Assembly: GCA_025989215.1 (NCBI GenBank)
Contig: JAPDNP010000009.1
Location: forward strand, 62,001-126,000
DNA length: 64,000 nucleotides
From: Neisseriaceae bacterium JH1-16
GTDB taxonomy: Bacteria > Pseudomonadota > Gammaproteobacteria > Burkholderiales > Chromobacteriaceae
Reading direction: 5' to 3'
Shown: positions 53,440 to 63,210 of the stretch, in pieces
Position numbering within the stretch: the first letter of the stretch is position 1
Layout of the letters: every line of letters starts with the position of its first letter
The notes under the pieces: generated by a model
The model's database searches: none
What the model saw: the letters and a program-made list of their open reading frames with translations, nothing else
Told to the model about the DNA's origin: nothing
Made by a program: the position numbers and the translations under genes

Positions 53440-53568
53440 GGCCGCTGAGCAGGCTTGGCCGGGTTCTGCGTCACCAAGACTCCCTCTATATTGTTGCGCT
53501 GCCTCGCCGTACTACTTGGTTCGGCCGCAGCCAAGGTCGCTACGCCAAGCGTTGTTAGCGATGCCAAG
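53440..53568 (-). repeat. Dispersed repeat family 2, minus-strand copy after hutC
   Basis: The minus strand reads ATCGCTAACAACGCTTGGCG, then AGTAGTACGGCGAGGCAGCG and CAACAATATAGAGGGAGTC, ending at GCGGCCC. It begins within 5 bp of the hutC stop codon. Confidence 0.65.
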
Positions 53569-53647
53569 TAGCCCCCCCTAGCACCCGCTCCGTACCGATA
53601 ACGAAGCGGTACTCTTGCACCACCCCCGACCGAAGCCGTCGCAATGT

Positions 53648-53657
53648 TGTATATACT
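53648..53657. promoter_or_regulatory. HutC-type operator, distal to hutU
   Basis: TGTATATACT, one mismatch to the perfect palindrome, about 480 bp before hutU. Confidence 0.5.
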
Positions 53658-53906
53658 TTACCGCAGCAACGGCTCGACCTAATTCGCGTCCTCCCCTCTC
53701 CCTTCAGCCTTGCCAGCTTGCCTTTCTCGACCGGTCAGCAGCGCTTTCCCCGTTTTCTCGGCAAACCTCCATCCATGCACTAAATAGTTAACTATCAATC
53801 GGTTAACGACACACCAGACACTATTCTACGAGTACCGTGCGGCGACCACTTGTACCCGATCACCACACGTCGATCGCGCATGCTAAAAAATTTTCGCCGT
53901 AGCACT

Positions 53907-53916
53907 TGTATATACA
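53907..53916. promoter_or_regulatory. HutC-type operator before hutU
   Basis: TGTATATACA inside the longer perfect dyad CTTGTATATACAAAG, 215 bp before hutU. Confidence 0.72.
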
Positions 53917-53944
53917 AAGACAGTGCGATACAGTTTGTTCACGT

Positions 53945-53954
53945 TGTATAGACA
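53945..53954. promoter_or_regulatory. Second HutC-type operator before hutU
   Basis: TGTATAGACA, 38 bp centre-to-centre from the preceding box. Confidence 0.6.
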
Positions 53955-54130
53955 TAGATCAATACCCACAACGTGCAGCGCAGCCAATACGGGCTGTACA
54001 GCACTGCCGGACACCGCCCAGTCAGTACGGGCACTGGTTGACTGAGCAGGCTTTGATCGGTCGCAAGACTGTCGAAACCCAAGCAATGCCCCTATTCACC
54101 GGACACCTTGATGTGTCGAAGGAGACCCGC

Positions 54131-55834
54131 ATGAACCAGCCGCAACGCCTCGATCCGCGCCTCGACCCGACCCGCACCATCCGCGCCCCGCGCGGCAGCG
54201 AACTCACCTGCAAGAGCTGGCTGACCGAAGCCGCTTACCGCATGCTCCAGAACAACCTGGACCCGGACGTGGCGGAGAACCCGCAGCACCTGGTGGTGTA
54301 CGGCGGCATCGGTCGTGCGGCGCGTGACTGGGAGTGCTACGACCAGATCCTCGAATCGCTGAAGAATCTCGAGAACGACGAATCGCTGCTGATCCAGTCG
54401 GGCAAGCCGGTCGGCGTGTTCAAGACCCACGCCGATGCACCGCGCGTGCTGTTGGCCAACTCCAACCTGGTACCGAAATGGGCCAATTGGGAAAAATTCA
54501 ACGAACTCGACCGCGCCGGCCTGTTCATGTATGGCCAGATGACCGCCGGTAGCTGGATCTACATCGGCAGCCAGGGCATCGTGCAGGGCACCTTCGAGAC
54601 CTTCGCCGAAGCCGGCCGCCAGCACTACAACGGCGACCTGGCCGGCCGCTGGATCCTGACCGCGGGCCTGGGCGGCATGGGCGGCGCACAGCCGCTGGCC
54701 GCGACCCTGGCCGGCGCCGTGTCGCTGAACATCGAATGTCAGCAGTCGAGCATCGACTTCCGCCTGCGCACCCGCTACCTCGACAAGCAAGCGCGCGACA
54801 TCGACGAAGCGCTGGAACTGGTGCGCTACCACACCGAACGCAAGGAAGCCGTGTCGATCGGCCTGTTGGGCAACGCCGCCGACATCCTGCCGGAATTGGT
54901 GAAGCGCGCCCGTGCCGGTGCGATCAAGCCGGACCTGGTCACTGACCAGACCTCGGCGCACGACCTGGTGAACGGCTACCTGCCGACCGGCTGGAGCGTG
55001 GAAGACTGGCGCGCCGCCCAGCAGGACCCGTCCCAGCATGCCCGCCTGACCGAAGAAGCCGCCCGCTCCTGCGCGGTGCACGTACAGGCGATGCTGGACT
55101 TCCAGTCCATGGGCATCCCGACCGTCGACTACGGCAACAACATCCGCCAGGTCGCGCTCGACCAGGGCGTGAAGAACGCCTTCGACTTCCCGGGCTTCGT
55201 ACCGGCCTATATCCGCCCGCAGTTCTGCGAAGGCCGTGGCCCGTTCCGCTGGGTGGCGCTGTCCGGCGACCCGGAAGACATCTACAAGACCGACGCCAAG
55301 ATCAAGGAGCTGTTCCCGGAGCACAAGATGGTGCACCGCTGGCTCGACATGGCGCGCGAGCGCATCGCCTTCCAGGGCCTGCCGGCGCGTATCTGCTGGC
55401 TCGGCCTGGGCGAGCGTCACCTCGCCGGCCTGGCGTTCAACGAAATGGTGCGCAACGGTGAGCTGAAGGCGCCGATCGTGATCGGCCGCGACCACCTCGA
55501 CACCGGCTCGGTCGCCAGCCCGAACCGCGAAACCGAAGCGATGCGCGACGGCACCGACGCCGTGTCCGACTGGCCGCTGCTCAACGCCCTGCTGAACACC
55601 GCAGGCGGCGCGACCTGGGTATCGCTGCACCATGGCGGCGGCGTCGGCATGGGTTACAGTCAGCATTCCGGCATGGTGATCGTTGCCGACGGTTCGGAAG
55701 AAGCCGAGAAGCGCCTGGCCCGCGTACTGGTGAACGACTGCGGCTCGGGCGTAATGCGCCACGCCGACGCCGGTTACGAGACCGCGATCGCCTGCGCCAA
55801 GCGCTTCGGCCTGAAACTGCCGATGATTAAATAA
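54131..55834 (+). CDS. hutU: Urocanate hydratase
   Basis: 567 residues. Adds water to urocanate to give imidazolonepropionate, using tightly bound NAD. Conserved blocks: [34 protein letters not shown], the NAD-binding [30 protein letters not shown], and [24 protein letters not shown]. The ATG with AAGGAGA upstream is at the family start. First structural gene of the operon, preceded by HutC boxes. Confidence 0.96.
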   Translation: MNQPQRLDPRLDPTRTIRAPRGSELTCKSWLTEAAYRMLQNNLDPDVAENPQHLVVYGGIGRAARDWECYDQILESLKNLENDESLLIQSGKPVGVFKTHADAPRVLLANSNLVPKWANWEKFNELDRAGLFMYGQMTAGSWIYIGSQGIVQGTFETFAEAGRQHYNGDLAGRWILTAGLGGMGGAQPLAATLAGAVSLNIECQQSSIDFRLRTRYLDKQARDIDEALELVRYHTERKEAVSIGLLGNAADILPELVKRARAGAIKPDLVTDQTSAHDLVNGYLPTGWSVEDWRAAQQDPSQHARLTEEAARSCAVHVQAMLDFQSMGIPTVDYGNNIRQVALDQGVKNAFDFPGFVPAYIRPQFCEGRGPFRWVALSGDPEDIYKTDAKIKELFPEHKMVHRWLDMARERIAFQGLPARICWLGLGERHLAGLAFNEMVRNGELKAPIVIGRDHLDTGSVASPNRETEAMRDGTDAVSDWPLLNALLNTAGGATWVSLHHGGGVGMGYSQHSGMVIVADGSEEAEKRLARVLVNDCGSGVMRHADAGYETAIACAKRFGLKLPMIK

Positions 55835-55859
55835 GCGTCGCTATCCGCGACCCGACAAT

Positions 55860-55880
55860 GCCCCCGCCACCGGCGGGGGC
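55860..55880 (+). other. GC-rich hairpin between hutU and hutH
   Basis: Perfect 9-bp stem GCCCCCGCC/GGCGGGGGC with loop ACC and no T-run. It may stabilise the hutU message or modulate read-through; it is not a strong terminator. Confidence 0.5.
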
Positions 55881-55946
55881 CGCCCCCAGCTATCGAACCC
55901 GTGACGGCGACCCCGTCACCCCGTTCATTTCGTAAAAGAGACAGAC

Positions 55947-57497
55947 ATGAGCAAGACCTTGACCCTTCGTCCCGGCCAACTGAGCCTCGCTGAACTGCGC
56001 CAGCTGTGGCAGACCCCGACTACCCTCGCACTGCCCGACTCGGCCTACCCGGCGATGGCCGCCTCGGCCGCCGTGGTCAGCCGCATCGCCGACAAGGGCG
56101 ATGCCGCCTACGGCATCAACACCGGCTTCGGCAAGCTGGCGCTCACCCGCATCCCGGACGAACAGCTCGAGCTGCTGCAGCGCAACCTGATCCTGTCGCA
56201 CTCGGTCGGCGTGGGCGAGACGCTGAGCCCGGCGGTGACCCGCCTGGTGATGGCGCTGAAGATCGGCAGCCTGGCGCGCGGCTTCTCCGGCGTGCGCGCG
56301 ATTGTCGTCGACACCCTGCTGGCCGTATTCAACGCCGGCATCCTGCCGCACATCCCGGCCAAGGGCTCGGTGGGCGCTTCAGGCGACCTGGCCCCGCTGT
56401 CGCACATGACGCTGACGCTGATGGGCGAAGGCGATGCCTACCTCGACGGTCGCCGCATGCCGGCACGCGAGGCGCTGGAACAAGCCGGCATCACCCCGCT
56501 GCGCCTGGCATCCAAGGAAGGTCTGGCGCTGATCAACGGCACCCAGGTGTCGACCGCGCTGGCGCTGAACGGCCTGTTCATGGCCGAGCGCGTGTTCAAG
56601 GCAGGCATCCTGACCGGCTCGCTGTCGGTGGACGCCGCCAAGGGCAGCGATGCACCGTTCGACCCGCGCATCCACGCGGTACGCGGCCAACAGGGCCAGA
56701 TCGCCATGGCCGGCGTCTACCGCGAGCTGCTCTCCGGCAGCGCGATCCGCAAGTCGCACCTGGAAAACGACAACCGCGTGCAGGACCCGTACAGCCTGCG
56801 CTGCCAGCCGCAAGTGATGGGCGCCTGCCACGACCTGATCCGTCAGGCGGCACGCACCCTGCTGATCGAAGCCAACGCCGTCACCGACAACCCGCTGGTG
56901 TTCCCGGGTGAAAACGGCGAACCGGACGCAGTACTGTCCGGCGGCAACTTCCACGCCGAACCGGTGGCCTTTGCCGCCGACACCCTGGCGCTGGCGATCT
57001 CGGAAATCGGCGCGCTGTCCGAGCGCCGCATCGCCCTGTTGATCGACTCGACCCTGTCCGGCCTGCCGCCGTTCCTGGTGCAGGAGCCGGGCCTGAACTC
57101 CGGCTTCATGATCGCCCACGTCACCGCCGCCGCGCTGGCGTCGGAGAACAAGTCGCTGGCGCACCCGGCCAGCGTCGACAGCCTGCCGACTTCGGCCAAC
57201 CAGGAAGACCACGTCAGCATGGCCACCCATGCCGGCCGCCGTCTGGCCGAGATGGCCGAGAACACCGCCACCATCGTCGGCATCGAGCTGTTGGCCGCCG
57301 CCCAGGGCGTCGACTTCCACCAGCCGCTGGCCACCTCGCCGCGCCTGGCGAAGCTGCACCAGCAGATCCGCGCCAAGGTACCGTTCTACGACCGCGACCG
57401 CCTGTTCGCGCCGGAAATCGACGCGGCCACCATGCTGGTGCGCCAAGGCGAGCTCTCCGGCTCGCAGGGCGACCTGCTCGACGCGCTGTTCGACTGA
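55947..57497 (+). CDS. hutH: Histidine ammonia-lyase
   Basis: 516 residues. Converts histidine to urocanate and ammonia, the first step of the pathway. The MIO prosthetic group forms from Ala144-Ser145-Gly146 in [15 protein letters not shown]; Tyr55 in AYGINTGFG and the late [17 protein letters not shown] are further signatures. One TTGGCCGAA copy (57191) lies inside. Confidence 0.96.
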   Translation: MSKTLTLRPGQLSLAELRQLWQTPTTLALPDSAYPAMAASAAVVSRIADKGDAAYGINTGFGKLALTRIPDEQLELLQRNLILSHSVGVGETLSPAVTRLVMALKIGSLARGFSGVRAIVVDTLLAVFNAGILPHIPAKGSVGASGDLAPLSHMTLTLMGEGDAYLDGRRMPAREALEQAGITPLRLASKEGLALINGTQVSTALALNGLFMAERVFKAGILTGSLSVDAAKGSDAPFDPRIHAVRGQQGQIAMAGVYRELLSGSAIRKSHLENDNRVQDPYSLRCQPQVMGACHDLIRQAARTLLIEANAVTDNPLVFPGENGEPDAVLSGGNFHAEPVAFAADTLALAISEIGALSERRIALLIDSTLSGLPPFLVQEPGLNSGFMIAHVTAAALASENKSLAHPASVDSLPTSANQEDHVSMATHAGRRLAEMAENTATIVGIELLAAAQGVDFHQPLATSPRLAKLHQQIRAKVPFYDRDRLFAPEIDAATMLVRQGELSGSQGDLLDALFD

Positions 57498-57509
57498 GCG
57501 GAGGCACGG

Positions 57510-58475
57510 ATGGGTCAAGCTACCCTGCCCGGCTGGCAAGGCCGGATCGACGCCGAGGAGGGCGAGCTGGGCCGTCGCTGGCACCAGCTCGTCGCCGCCG
57601 CGCCGGCTGACGGCAAGCTCGACGGCGTGACCTTGGTCGGCTTCGCCTGCGACGCCGGCGTGGCGCGCAACCACGGCCGCATCGGTGCGGCCGAGGGCCC
57701 GGCGGCGCTGCGCGCGCTGCTGGGCAATATGCCGGTGCGTCACGTCAGCACGCTGTGGGACGCCGGCGACGTACGTTGCGTCGGCGACGCGCTGGAGCCG
57801 GCGCAGGCCGAGCTGTCGGAGCGTCTCGCCGGCCTGCTCGGCCGCGGCACCTTCCCGATCACGCTCGGCGGCGGCCACGAGATTGCCTACGGCTCCTACG
57901 GCGGGCTTGCCCGCCACCTGGCGGCGCAGAGCGACGACGTGCCGCGCATCGGCGTGATCAACTTCGATGCGCACTTCGACCTGAGGTTGGCCGAACGCGC
58001 CAGCTCCGGCACGCCGTTTAGACAGATCGCCGAGGACTGCGCCGCGCGCGGCTGGCCGTTCCACTACGCCTGTCTCGGCGTCAGCGACTATGCCAACACC
58101 CGCGCGCTGTTCGAGCGCGCCGAACAACTGGGTGTTTGCTGGCGGCGCGACGAGGAGATGGGCGTCGACCAGTTGGCCGAAGCGCGTGCGCAGCTGCAAC
58201 GCTTCCTCGACGGCGTCGACCATGTGTATCTGACCATCTGCCTCGACGTGCTGCCCGCCGCGGTCGCACCCGGGGTCAGCGCCCCGGCCGCCCACGGCGT
58301 GGCGCTGGAGGTGGTCGAGACGCTGATCGACACGGTGCTCGCCAGCGGCAAGCTGCGTCTGGCCGACATCGCCGAGCTCAACCCGCGCCTGGACATCGAC
58401 GCGCACACCGCCCGGGTCGCAGCCCGTCTGGTGGCGCGTCTGGCCGAGGCGGTGACGGCACGGCGGGGGGGCTGA
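57510..58475 (+). CDS. hutG: Formimidoylglutamase
   Basis: 321 residues of the arginase/agmatinase family. Hydrolyses N-formimidoyl-glutamate to glutamate and formamide. The dinuclear manganese ligands are visible: His123 in LGGGHE, Asp152, His154 and Asp156 in NFDAHFD, and Asp245 in TICLDVLP. With hutH, hutU and hutI present and no hutF, this indicates the four-step pathway. It follows hutH by 12 bp. Confidence 0.93.
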   Translation: MGQATLPGWQGRIDAEEGELGRRWHQLVAAAPADGKLDGVTLVGFACDAGVARNHGRIGAAEGPAALRALLGNMPVRHVSTLWDAGDVRCVGDALEPAQAELSERLAGLLGRGTFPITLGGGHEIAYGSYGGLARHLAAQSDDVPRIGVINFDAHFDLRLAERASSGTPFRQIAEDCAARGWPFHYACLGVSDYANTRALFERAEQLGVCWRRDEEMGVDQLAEARAQLQRFLDGVDHVYLTICLDVLPAAVAPGVSAPAAHGVALEVVETLIDTVLASGKLRLADIAELNPRLDIDAHTARVAARLVARLAEAVTARRGG

Positions 58476-59069
58476 ATGCGGCACCTCACCCCCGCCGATT
58501 ACCGGTCACAGCCGTGGAAGAACGGCGCGGGCGTCACCGTCGAGCTCGCGGTGTTCCCGGTCGACGCCGGCATCGACGGTTTCGACTGGCGCATCAGCCG
58601 GGCACGGGTCGGCAGCGCCGGCCCGTTTTCGGCGTTTCCCGGCATCGACCGCAGCCTGGCGCTGCTGTCTGGCGCCGGGGGGCTGCGGCTCTCCGGCGAC
58701 GGCTTTACCCCGCTCACGCTCAAGGCCGACGGCACCGTCTGGCGCTTCGCCGGCGAGACGCCGGTCGCAGCCGAGCTGATCGACGGAGCAGCGGTCGAGG
58801 ACTTCAACGTGATGACGCGGCGCGGACGTTTCGCGCACCGCGTCGCCCATCACGCGCTGGCTGCCGCTGACACGTTATCGCTTCCTGCCGAAGGCGACGC
58901 GATCCGCTTCGTGTACTGCGTCGCAGGCCGGCTGCGTTCCGGCGATGAAATGCTCGCCGCGGATGAGAGCCTGCTGCTGACCCCGGCCGACGGCCCGGTC
59001 ACGCTGTTGCCCGACGGTGACTGCCGGCTGTTCATCGTCACCCTGATTCCGCAAGGAGACCCCGCATGA
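58476..59069 (+). CDS. hutD: HutD-family cupin
   Basis: 197 residues, starting with the family signature [25 protein letters not shown] and continuing [23 protein letters not shown]. HutD is a double-stranded beta-helix (cupin) protein proposed to set the upper level of hut expression, possibly by binding formiminoglutamate. It begins on the base after the hutG stop and overlaps hutI by 4 bases. Confidence 0.9.
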   Translation: MRHLTPADYRSQPWKNGAGVTVELAVFPVDAGIDGFDWRISRARVGSAGPFSAFPGIDRSLALLSGAGGLRLSGDGFTPLTLKADGTVWRFAGETPVAAELIDGAAVEDFNVMTRRGRFAHRVAHHALAAADTLSLPAEGDAIRFVYCVAGRLRSGDEMLAADESLLLTPADGPVTLLPDGDCRLFIVTLIPQGDPA

Positions 59070-60301
59070 GCGAACACCGCTCCGCCCCACGCTGGGATGC
59101 GCTGTGGCGCAATGTGCACCTGGCGACGCTCGTTGATGGTTATGGCGAGCTTCGCCACGGCGCCATCGCCGTGCAGGACGGCCGCATCGCCTGGCTCGGC
59201 GCAGAAGCCGATCTGCCTGCCGGCGCTTCGGCCAACGTCGAGCACGACGGCGGCGGCGCCTGGCTGACGCCGGGCCTGATCGACTGCCACAGCCACATCG
59301 TCTACGCCGGCAACCGCAGCGACGAATTCGAAGACCGCCTCAACGGCGTGCCCTACGAGGCGATCGCCCAGCGCGGCGGCGGCATCCTGTCCACCGTGCG
59401 CGCCACCCGCGCCGCCGACGAAGACCAGCTGTTCGCCGCCAGCCGCGCCCGGGTTGACGCGATGTTGGCCGAAGGCGTGACCACGCTGGAGATCAAGTCC
59501 GGCTACGGCCTGGACCTCGCCAGCGAGCGGCGCATGCTGACGGTGGCGCGCCGCTTCGGTGAGCGTCTGCCGCTGCGGGTGCGCACCAGCTTCCTCGGCG
59601 CGCACGCGCTGCCGCCCGAGTTCGCCGGCCGCGCCGACGACTATGTGACGACCTTGGCCGAACAGTGGCTGCCGACGCTGGCGGCCGAGGGCCTGGTCGA
59701 CGCGGTCGACGCGTTCTGCGAGAAGATCGCCTTCAGCCCGGCGCAGACCGCCCGGCTGTTCGACGCCGCGCGAAAGCTTAAGCTACCGGTGAAGCTGCAT
59801 GCCGAGCAGCTGTCCGACCAGGGCGGCGCGGCGCTGGTCGCCGACTACCGTGGCCTGTCGGCCGACCATCTGGAATACCTGTCCGACGCCGGCATTGCCG
59901 CGATGCGCGAAGCCGGCACGGTAGCGGTACTGTTGCCCGGCGCGTACTACTTCCTGCGCGAGACCAAGCTGCCGCCAATCGCCGCGCTGCGCGATGCCGG
60001 CGTGCCGATCGCGCTGTCCACCGACAGCAACCCGGGCACCTCGCCGCTAACCTCGCCGCTGCTGACGATGAACATGGGCTGCACGCTGTTTAGGCTCACG
60101 CCGCAGGAGGCGCTGGCTGGCTTCACCCGCCACGCCGCCGCCGCACTGGGGCTCGCCACCGACCTCGGCACGCTGGAAGTCGGCAAGATCGCCGACTTCG
60201 CGCTGTGGGACATCGACCGTCCGGCCGACCTGTCCTACACGCTGGGACTGAACCCCTGCCGCCAGGTGGTCAACGCCGGCGTCGCACGCGCACCACACTA
60301 A
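59066..60301 (+). CDS. hutI: Imidazolonepropionase
   Basis: 411 residues of the amidohydrolase superfamily. Opens imidazolonepropionate to N-formimidoyl-glutamate. Metal ligands His75 and His77 lie in [22 protein letters not shown]; further sites are [12 protein letters not shown] and the late [26 protein letters not shown] overlap with hutD. Last gene of the operon; three TTGGCCGAA copies lie inside. Confidence 0.95.
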   Translation: MSEHRSAPRWDALWRNVHLATLVDGYGELRHGAIAVQDGRIAWLGAEADLPAGASANVEHDGGGAWLTPGLIDCHSHIVYAGNRSDEFEDRLNGVPYEAIAQRGGGILSTVRATRAADEDQLFAASRARVDAMLAEGVTTLEIKSGYGLDLASERRMLTVARRFGERLPLRVRTSFLGAHALPPEFAGRADDYVTTLAEQWLPTLAAEGLVDAVDAFCEKIAFSPAQTARLFDAARKLKLPVKLHAEQLSDQGGAALVADYRGLSADHLEYLSDAGIAAMREAGTVAVLLPGAYYFLRETKLPPIAALRDAGVPIALSTDSNPGTSPLTSPLLTMNMGCTLFRLTPQEALAGFTRHAAAALGLATDLGTLEVGKIADFALWDIDRPADLSYTLGLNPCRQVVNAGVARAPH

Positions 60302-60321
60302 CTACGGCTTGTTCCCTTCCT

Positions 60322-60356
60322 CCCCCTTACGGCGCCAGCCGGACGGGGGCTTTTTT
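60322..60356 (+). terminator. Terminator of the hut operon
   Basis: Outer stem CCCCC/GGGGG, inner CGGC/GCCG, followed by six T, 20 bp after hutI. Confidence 0.78.
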
Positions 60357-60417
60357 GCGTCTGGGGGTAGCGAAACTCGCCAAGCGCTAGGCACGACTGA
60401 TCGGCCCCCCGGAAACG

Positions 60418-60445
60418 ACACAGCCCTGGCATGCCAGGGCTGTGT
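60418..60445 (-). terminator. Terminator of the fru operon
   Basis: A perfect 28-bp palindrome (ACACAGCCCTGGCA and its complement), 22 bp past the fruA stop; a T-containing tail follows on the minus strand. Confidence 0.75.
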
Positions 60446-60467
60446 TCGTTCGGCCAAGCTTGAGCGG

Positions 60468-62201
60468 CTAGACGCCCGCCGCCACCGGTTTCTTCAACAC
60501 CCGCAGCAGCAGCGCGGTCAGCACCGTGCCGGCCAGCAGCGCCCCGACGTAGCCCGCCAAGTGCGTCACCGCATTCGGAATCGGCAGCACGAACACCCCG
60601 CCGTGCGGCACCTTCAGTTCGGCGCCGATCACCATCGAGATCGCTCCGGTCAAAGCGGCGCCTGCCACCAGCGCCGGGATCACCCGCAGCGGATCGCGGG
60701 CGGCGAACGGAATCGCGCCCTCGCTGATGAACGACAGGCCCAGCACCGCGGCGGCATTGCCGGCTTCGCGCTCGTCATGGGTAAAACGGTCGGCGAACAG
60801 CTTGGTCGCCAGCGCGATGCCCAGCGGCGGCACCATGCCGCCGGCCATCGCCGCCGCCATCGGGGTGTAGACCTGGCTGGCGATCAAGCCGGTACTGAAC
60901 GCGTACGCCGCTTTGTTGACCGGGCCGCCCATGTCGAAGGCCATCATCGCGCCGAGCAAGGCACCGAGCAGCAGTGCACTGCTGCCCTGCATGCTCTTCA
61001 ACCACTCGGTCAGCGCCGCCAGCACCGCCGCCACCGGCGTGCCGACCACGTAGATCATCAGCAGGCCGACCAGCAGCGAGCCCAGCACCGGCAGGATCAG
61101 CACCGGTTTCAGGCCGTCGAGGTTGCGACCGAGCTTGATGTGGCGGTTCAGCCAGTCGGTGCCGTAGCCGGCGATGAAGCCGGCGGCGATGCCGCCCAAG
61201 AAGCCCGAGCCCAGGCTCGCTGCCAGCATGCCGCCCACCATGCCCGGCGCGATGCCGGGGCGGTTGGCGATCGAGTACGAGATATAGCCGGCCAGGATAG
61301 GCACCATCAGCGCGAACGCCGACTTGGCGCCGATCTGGAACAGCGACCAGGCCAGCGTGCCCTTGTGCGCGTCGTCGAAGGCGTAGATGCCGCCGAACGC
61401 GAACGCCAGCGCGATAAGGATGCCGCCGGCGGTGACGAACGGCAGCATGAACGACACGCCGGTCATCAGGTGCTGGTAGGGGCCGGTGCGCTTGCTGGTC
61501 GATTCGGTCGACTCGGCAGCCGCCTTGACGTTGGCCGAAGCCCCCTCGTGCGGCTGCGCCTCGGCTGCGGCGCGGCGCAACAGGGCCTGGCCGTCGTTGA
61601 TCGCCACCTTGGTGCCGCTCTTGTAGAGCCGCTTGCCGGCGAAGCGCGCCAGGTCCACCTGGGTGTCGGCGGCGATCACCACCAGGTCGGCGGCGGCGAT
61701 CTCGTCGGCGGAGAGCGTGTCCTGCGCGCCGACCGAACCCTGGGTCTCGACGCGGATCGAATGACCCAGCGCCTTGGCCGCCTGCGCCAGGCCCTCGGCC
61801 GCCATGAAGGTGTGGGCAATGCCGGTCGGGCAGGAGGTGATCGCGACGATGCTCAGCGCCTTGTCGCCCGCCGCGGCGACCGGAGCCGCCGTGCCGGCCA
61901 GCGCGTCGAGCGCGTTGCGAATCACCAGCTCGGCATCAAGCAGCACCGCGTCCAGCGTGACATTGAAGCGGGTACGGCCGGCGAAGCGCGCGTCCGATGG
62001 CGGCGGGCTGCCAACCAGCAGCACCGCGTCGGCGCCGGCGATGCTCGCTTCCAACAGCGGCTTCTGCACACCGTCGGCGGTGTGGATTTCCAGCTCCAGC
62101 CGATGGCTGAGTCGCGCCGCGCTCTGGCGCAGCGCCTCGCCGGCCAGCATCGATTGGGTGCTGCGATCGCCCGCGGCGATCACGGCCAACAGGTTTGCCA
62201 T
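60468..62201 (-). CDS. fruA: Fructose PTS transporter, EIIB'BC
   Basis: 577 residues. An N-terminal degenerate IIB' region (1-100) is followed by IIB with the phospho-accepting Cys124 in AITSCPTGIAHTFMAAE, then a linker rich in Ala/Glu and IIC (about 235-570) with about ten helices. GGPVNKAAYAF and ISEGAIPFAARDPLRVIPA are fructose IIC signatures. It imports fructose as fructose 1-phosphate. Last gene of fruBKA, 58 bp after fruK. Confidence 0.94.
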   Translation of the reverse strand: MANLLAVIAAGDRSTQSMLAGEALRQSAARLSHRLELEIHTADGVQKPLLEASIAGADAVLLVGSPPPSDARFAGRTRFNVTLDAVLLDAELVIRNALDALAGTAAPVAAAGDKALSIVAITSCPTGIAHTFMAAEGLAQAAKALGHSIRVETQGSVGAQDTLSADEIAAADLVVIAADTQVDLARFAGKRLYKSGTKVAINDGQALLRRAAAEAQPHEGASANVKAAAESTESTSKRTGPYQHLMTGVSFMLPFVTAGGILIALAFAFGGIYAFDDAHKGTLAWSLFQIGAKSAFALMVPILAGYISYSIANRPGIAPGMVGGMLAASLGSGFLGGIAAGFIAGYGTDWLNRHIKLGRNLDGLKPVLILPVLGSLLVGLLMIYVVGTPVAAVLAALTEWLKSMQGSSALLLGALLGAMMAFDMGGPVNKAAYAFSTGLIASQVYTPMAAAMAGGMVPPLGIALATKLFADRFTHDEREAGNAAAVLGLSFISEGAIPFAARDPLRVIPALVAGAALTGAISMVIGAELKVPHGGVFVLPIPNAVTHLAGYVGALLAGTVLTALLLRVLKKPVAAGV

Positions 62202-62259
62202 GGGTCTTCTCCTTCTATGCCATGTCGGCGCCGTTCCGGATGGAAGGCGGCCTTGTCGT

Positions 62260-63210
62260 TTAGATGATTCGCACCGTCACGTCGTCCATCAGCTTGCACA
62301 CCACGCCCGGCGCCGGCAGGTGTGGCCCGATGCGGCCGAGCTTGGCCGCGGCGAACGCCACCGCACGTCGTGCAATGTCTTCCTCGCTGGCGCCACCACG
62401 CCAGGCGCTGATCAGCCCGGCCACCAGCGCATCGCCGGCGCCGACGGTACTGAGCGCATGAATCACCGGCAGGCGGGCCAGCAGCACGCTGCGGGCATCG
62501 ACGAACAACGCGCCCTCCTCGCCCAGCGACACCACCACCTTCTCGATGCCGCGCTGCTGCAGGCCGAACGCCGCCGACACCACGTCATCCAGCGTCGGCA
62601 GCGGCCGGCCGGCCCACTGTTCCAGCTCGTGACGGTTGGGCTTGATGCAGGCTGGCAGCGACTCGCGCGGCGCGGCGAGCGCGGCGGCCAGCGGCGCGCC
62701 GCTGGTATCGAGCAGCACCCGCGCGCCGAGCTTGTTCAGACGCGCGATCACCCGAGCGTGGCTGTCGGCCGGCAGGCCGGCCGGCAGGCTGCCGGCCAGC
62801 ACCACGTCGCGGCCGAGCTCGGTCAGGTCGTCGAGCCGCTCCAGCAACCGGTCCAAATCCTCCTCGCCGACGTCCAGACCCGGCAGGTTGATGTCGGTGG
62901 TCTCGCCGCGGCGGGTGTCGGCGAGCTTGATGTTGACCCGGGTGTTGCCCGGTACGCGCAGGAAGCGGTCGAGTATTCCCTTGGCTTCGAACAGCGCCTC
63001 GAACGGCTCGCTATTGCTCTTGCCGAGCAAGCCGGTCGCGAGCACCGGCGTGCCCCAGTCGGCGAGGCAGCTCGCGACGTTCACGCCCTTGCCGCCGGCG
63101 TTGCTGGCGACTGTTTTGGCCAGGTTGACGCTGCCCGGGTACAGGCCGTCGAGCGTGACGGTCTGGTCGATCGCCGGGTTCAGCGTGACGGTGATGACCG
63201 GGCCGCTCAT
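62260..63210 (-). CDS. fruK: 1-phosphofructokinase
   Basis: 316 residues, PfkB family. Phosphorylates fructose 1-phosphate to the 1,6-bisphosphate. Motifs: LNPAIDQTV, NAGGKGVNVASCLADWG, and the anion hole/base loop STVGAGDALVAGLISAW. ATGA overlap with fruB upstream. Confidence 0.94.
   Translation of the reverse strand: MSGPVITVTLNPAIDQTVTLDGLYPGSVNLAKTVASNAGGKGVNVASCLADWGTPVLATGLLGKSNSEPFEALFEAKGILDRFLRVPGNTRVNIKLADTRRGETTDINLPGLDVGEEDLDRLLERLDDLTELGRDVVLAGSLPAGLPADSHARVIARLNKLGARVLLDTSGAPLAAALAAPRESLPACIKPNRHELEQWAGRPLPTLDDVVSAAFGLQQRGIEKVVVSLGEEGALFVDARSVLLARLPVIHALSTVGAGDALVAGLISAWRGGASEEDIARRAVAFAAAKLGRIGPHLPAPGVVCKLMDDVTVRII

Larger units (their letters stand above)
53569..54130. other. 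Regulatory leader of hutUHGDI
   Basis: About 560 bp without a gene, holding HutC-type boxes at 53648, 53907 and 53945. The stretch 53760-53960 is AT-richer than the genes. No -35/-10 pair is clear enough to call. A TTG-initiated extension of hutU into this region has no homology and crosses the operators. Confidence 0.55.

Noticed and set aside
53906-54130. N-terminal extension of HutU from a TTG start
   Set aside because: The TTG lies inside a HutC operator, the extension has no homology, and the downstream ATG has a proper ribosome site.
56379-58484. 701-codon frame on the minus strand
   Set aside because: Antisense to hutH and hutG, whose active-site residues are intact.
60309-62267. Long plus-strand frames opposite fruA and fruK (60309-62267 and 61774-63954)
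   Set aside because: Shadows of conserved PTS genes; they also cross the fru terminator.
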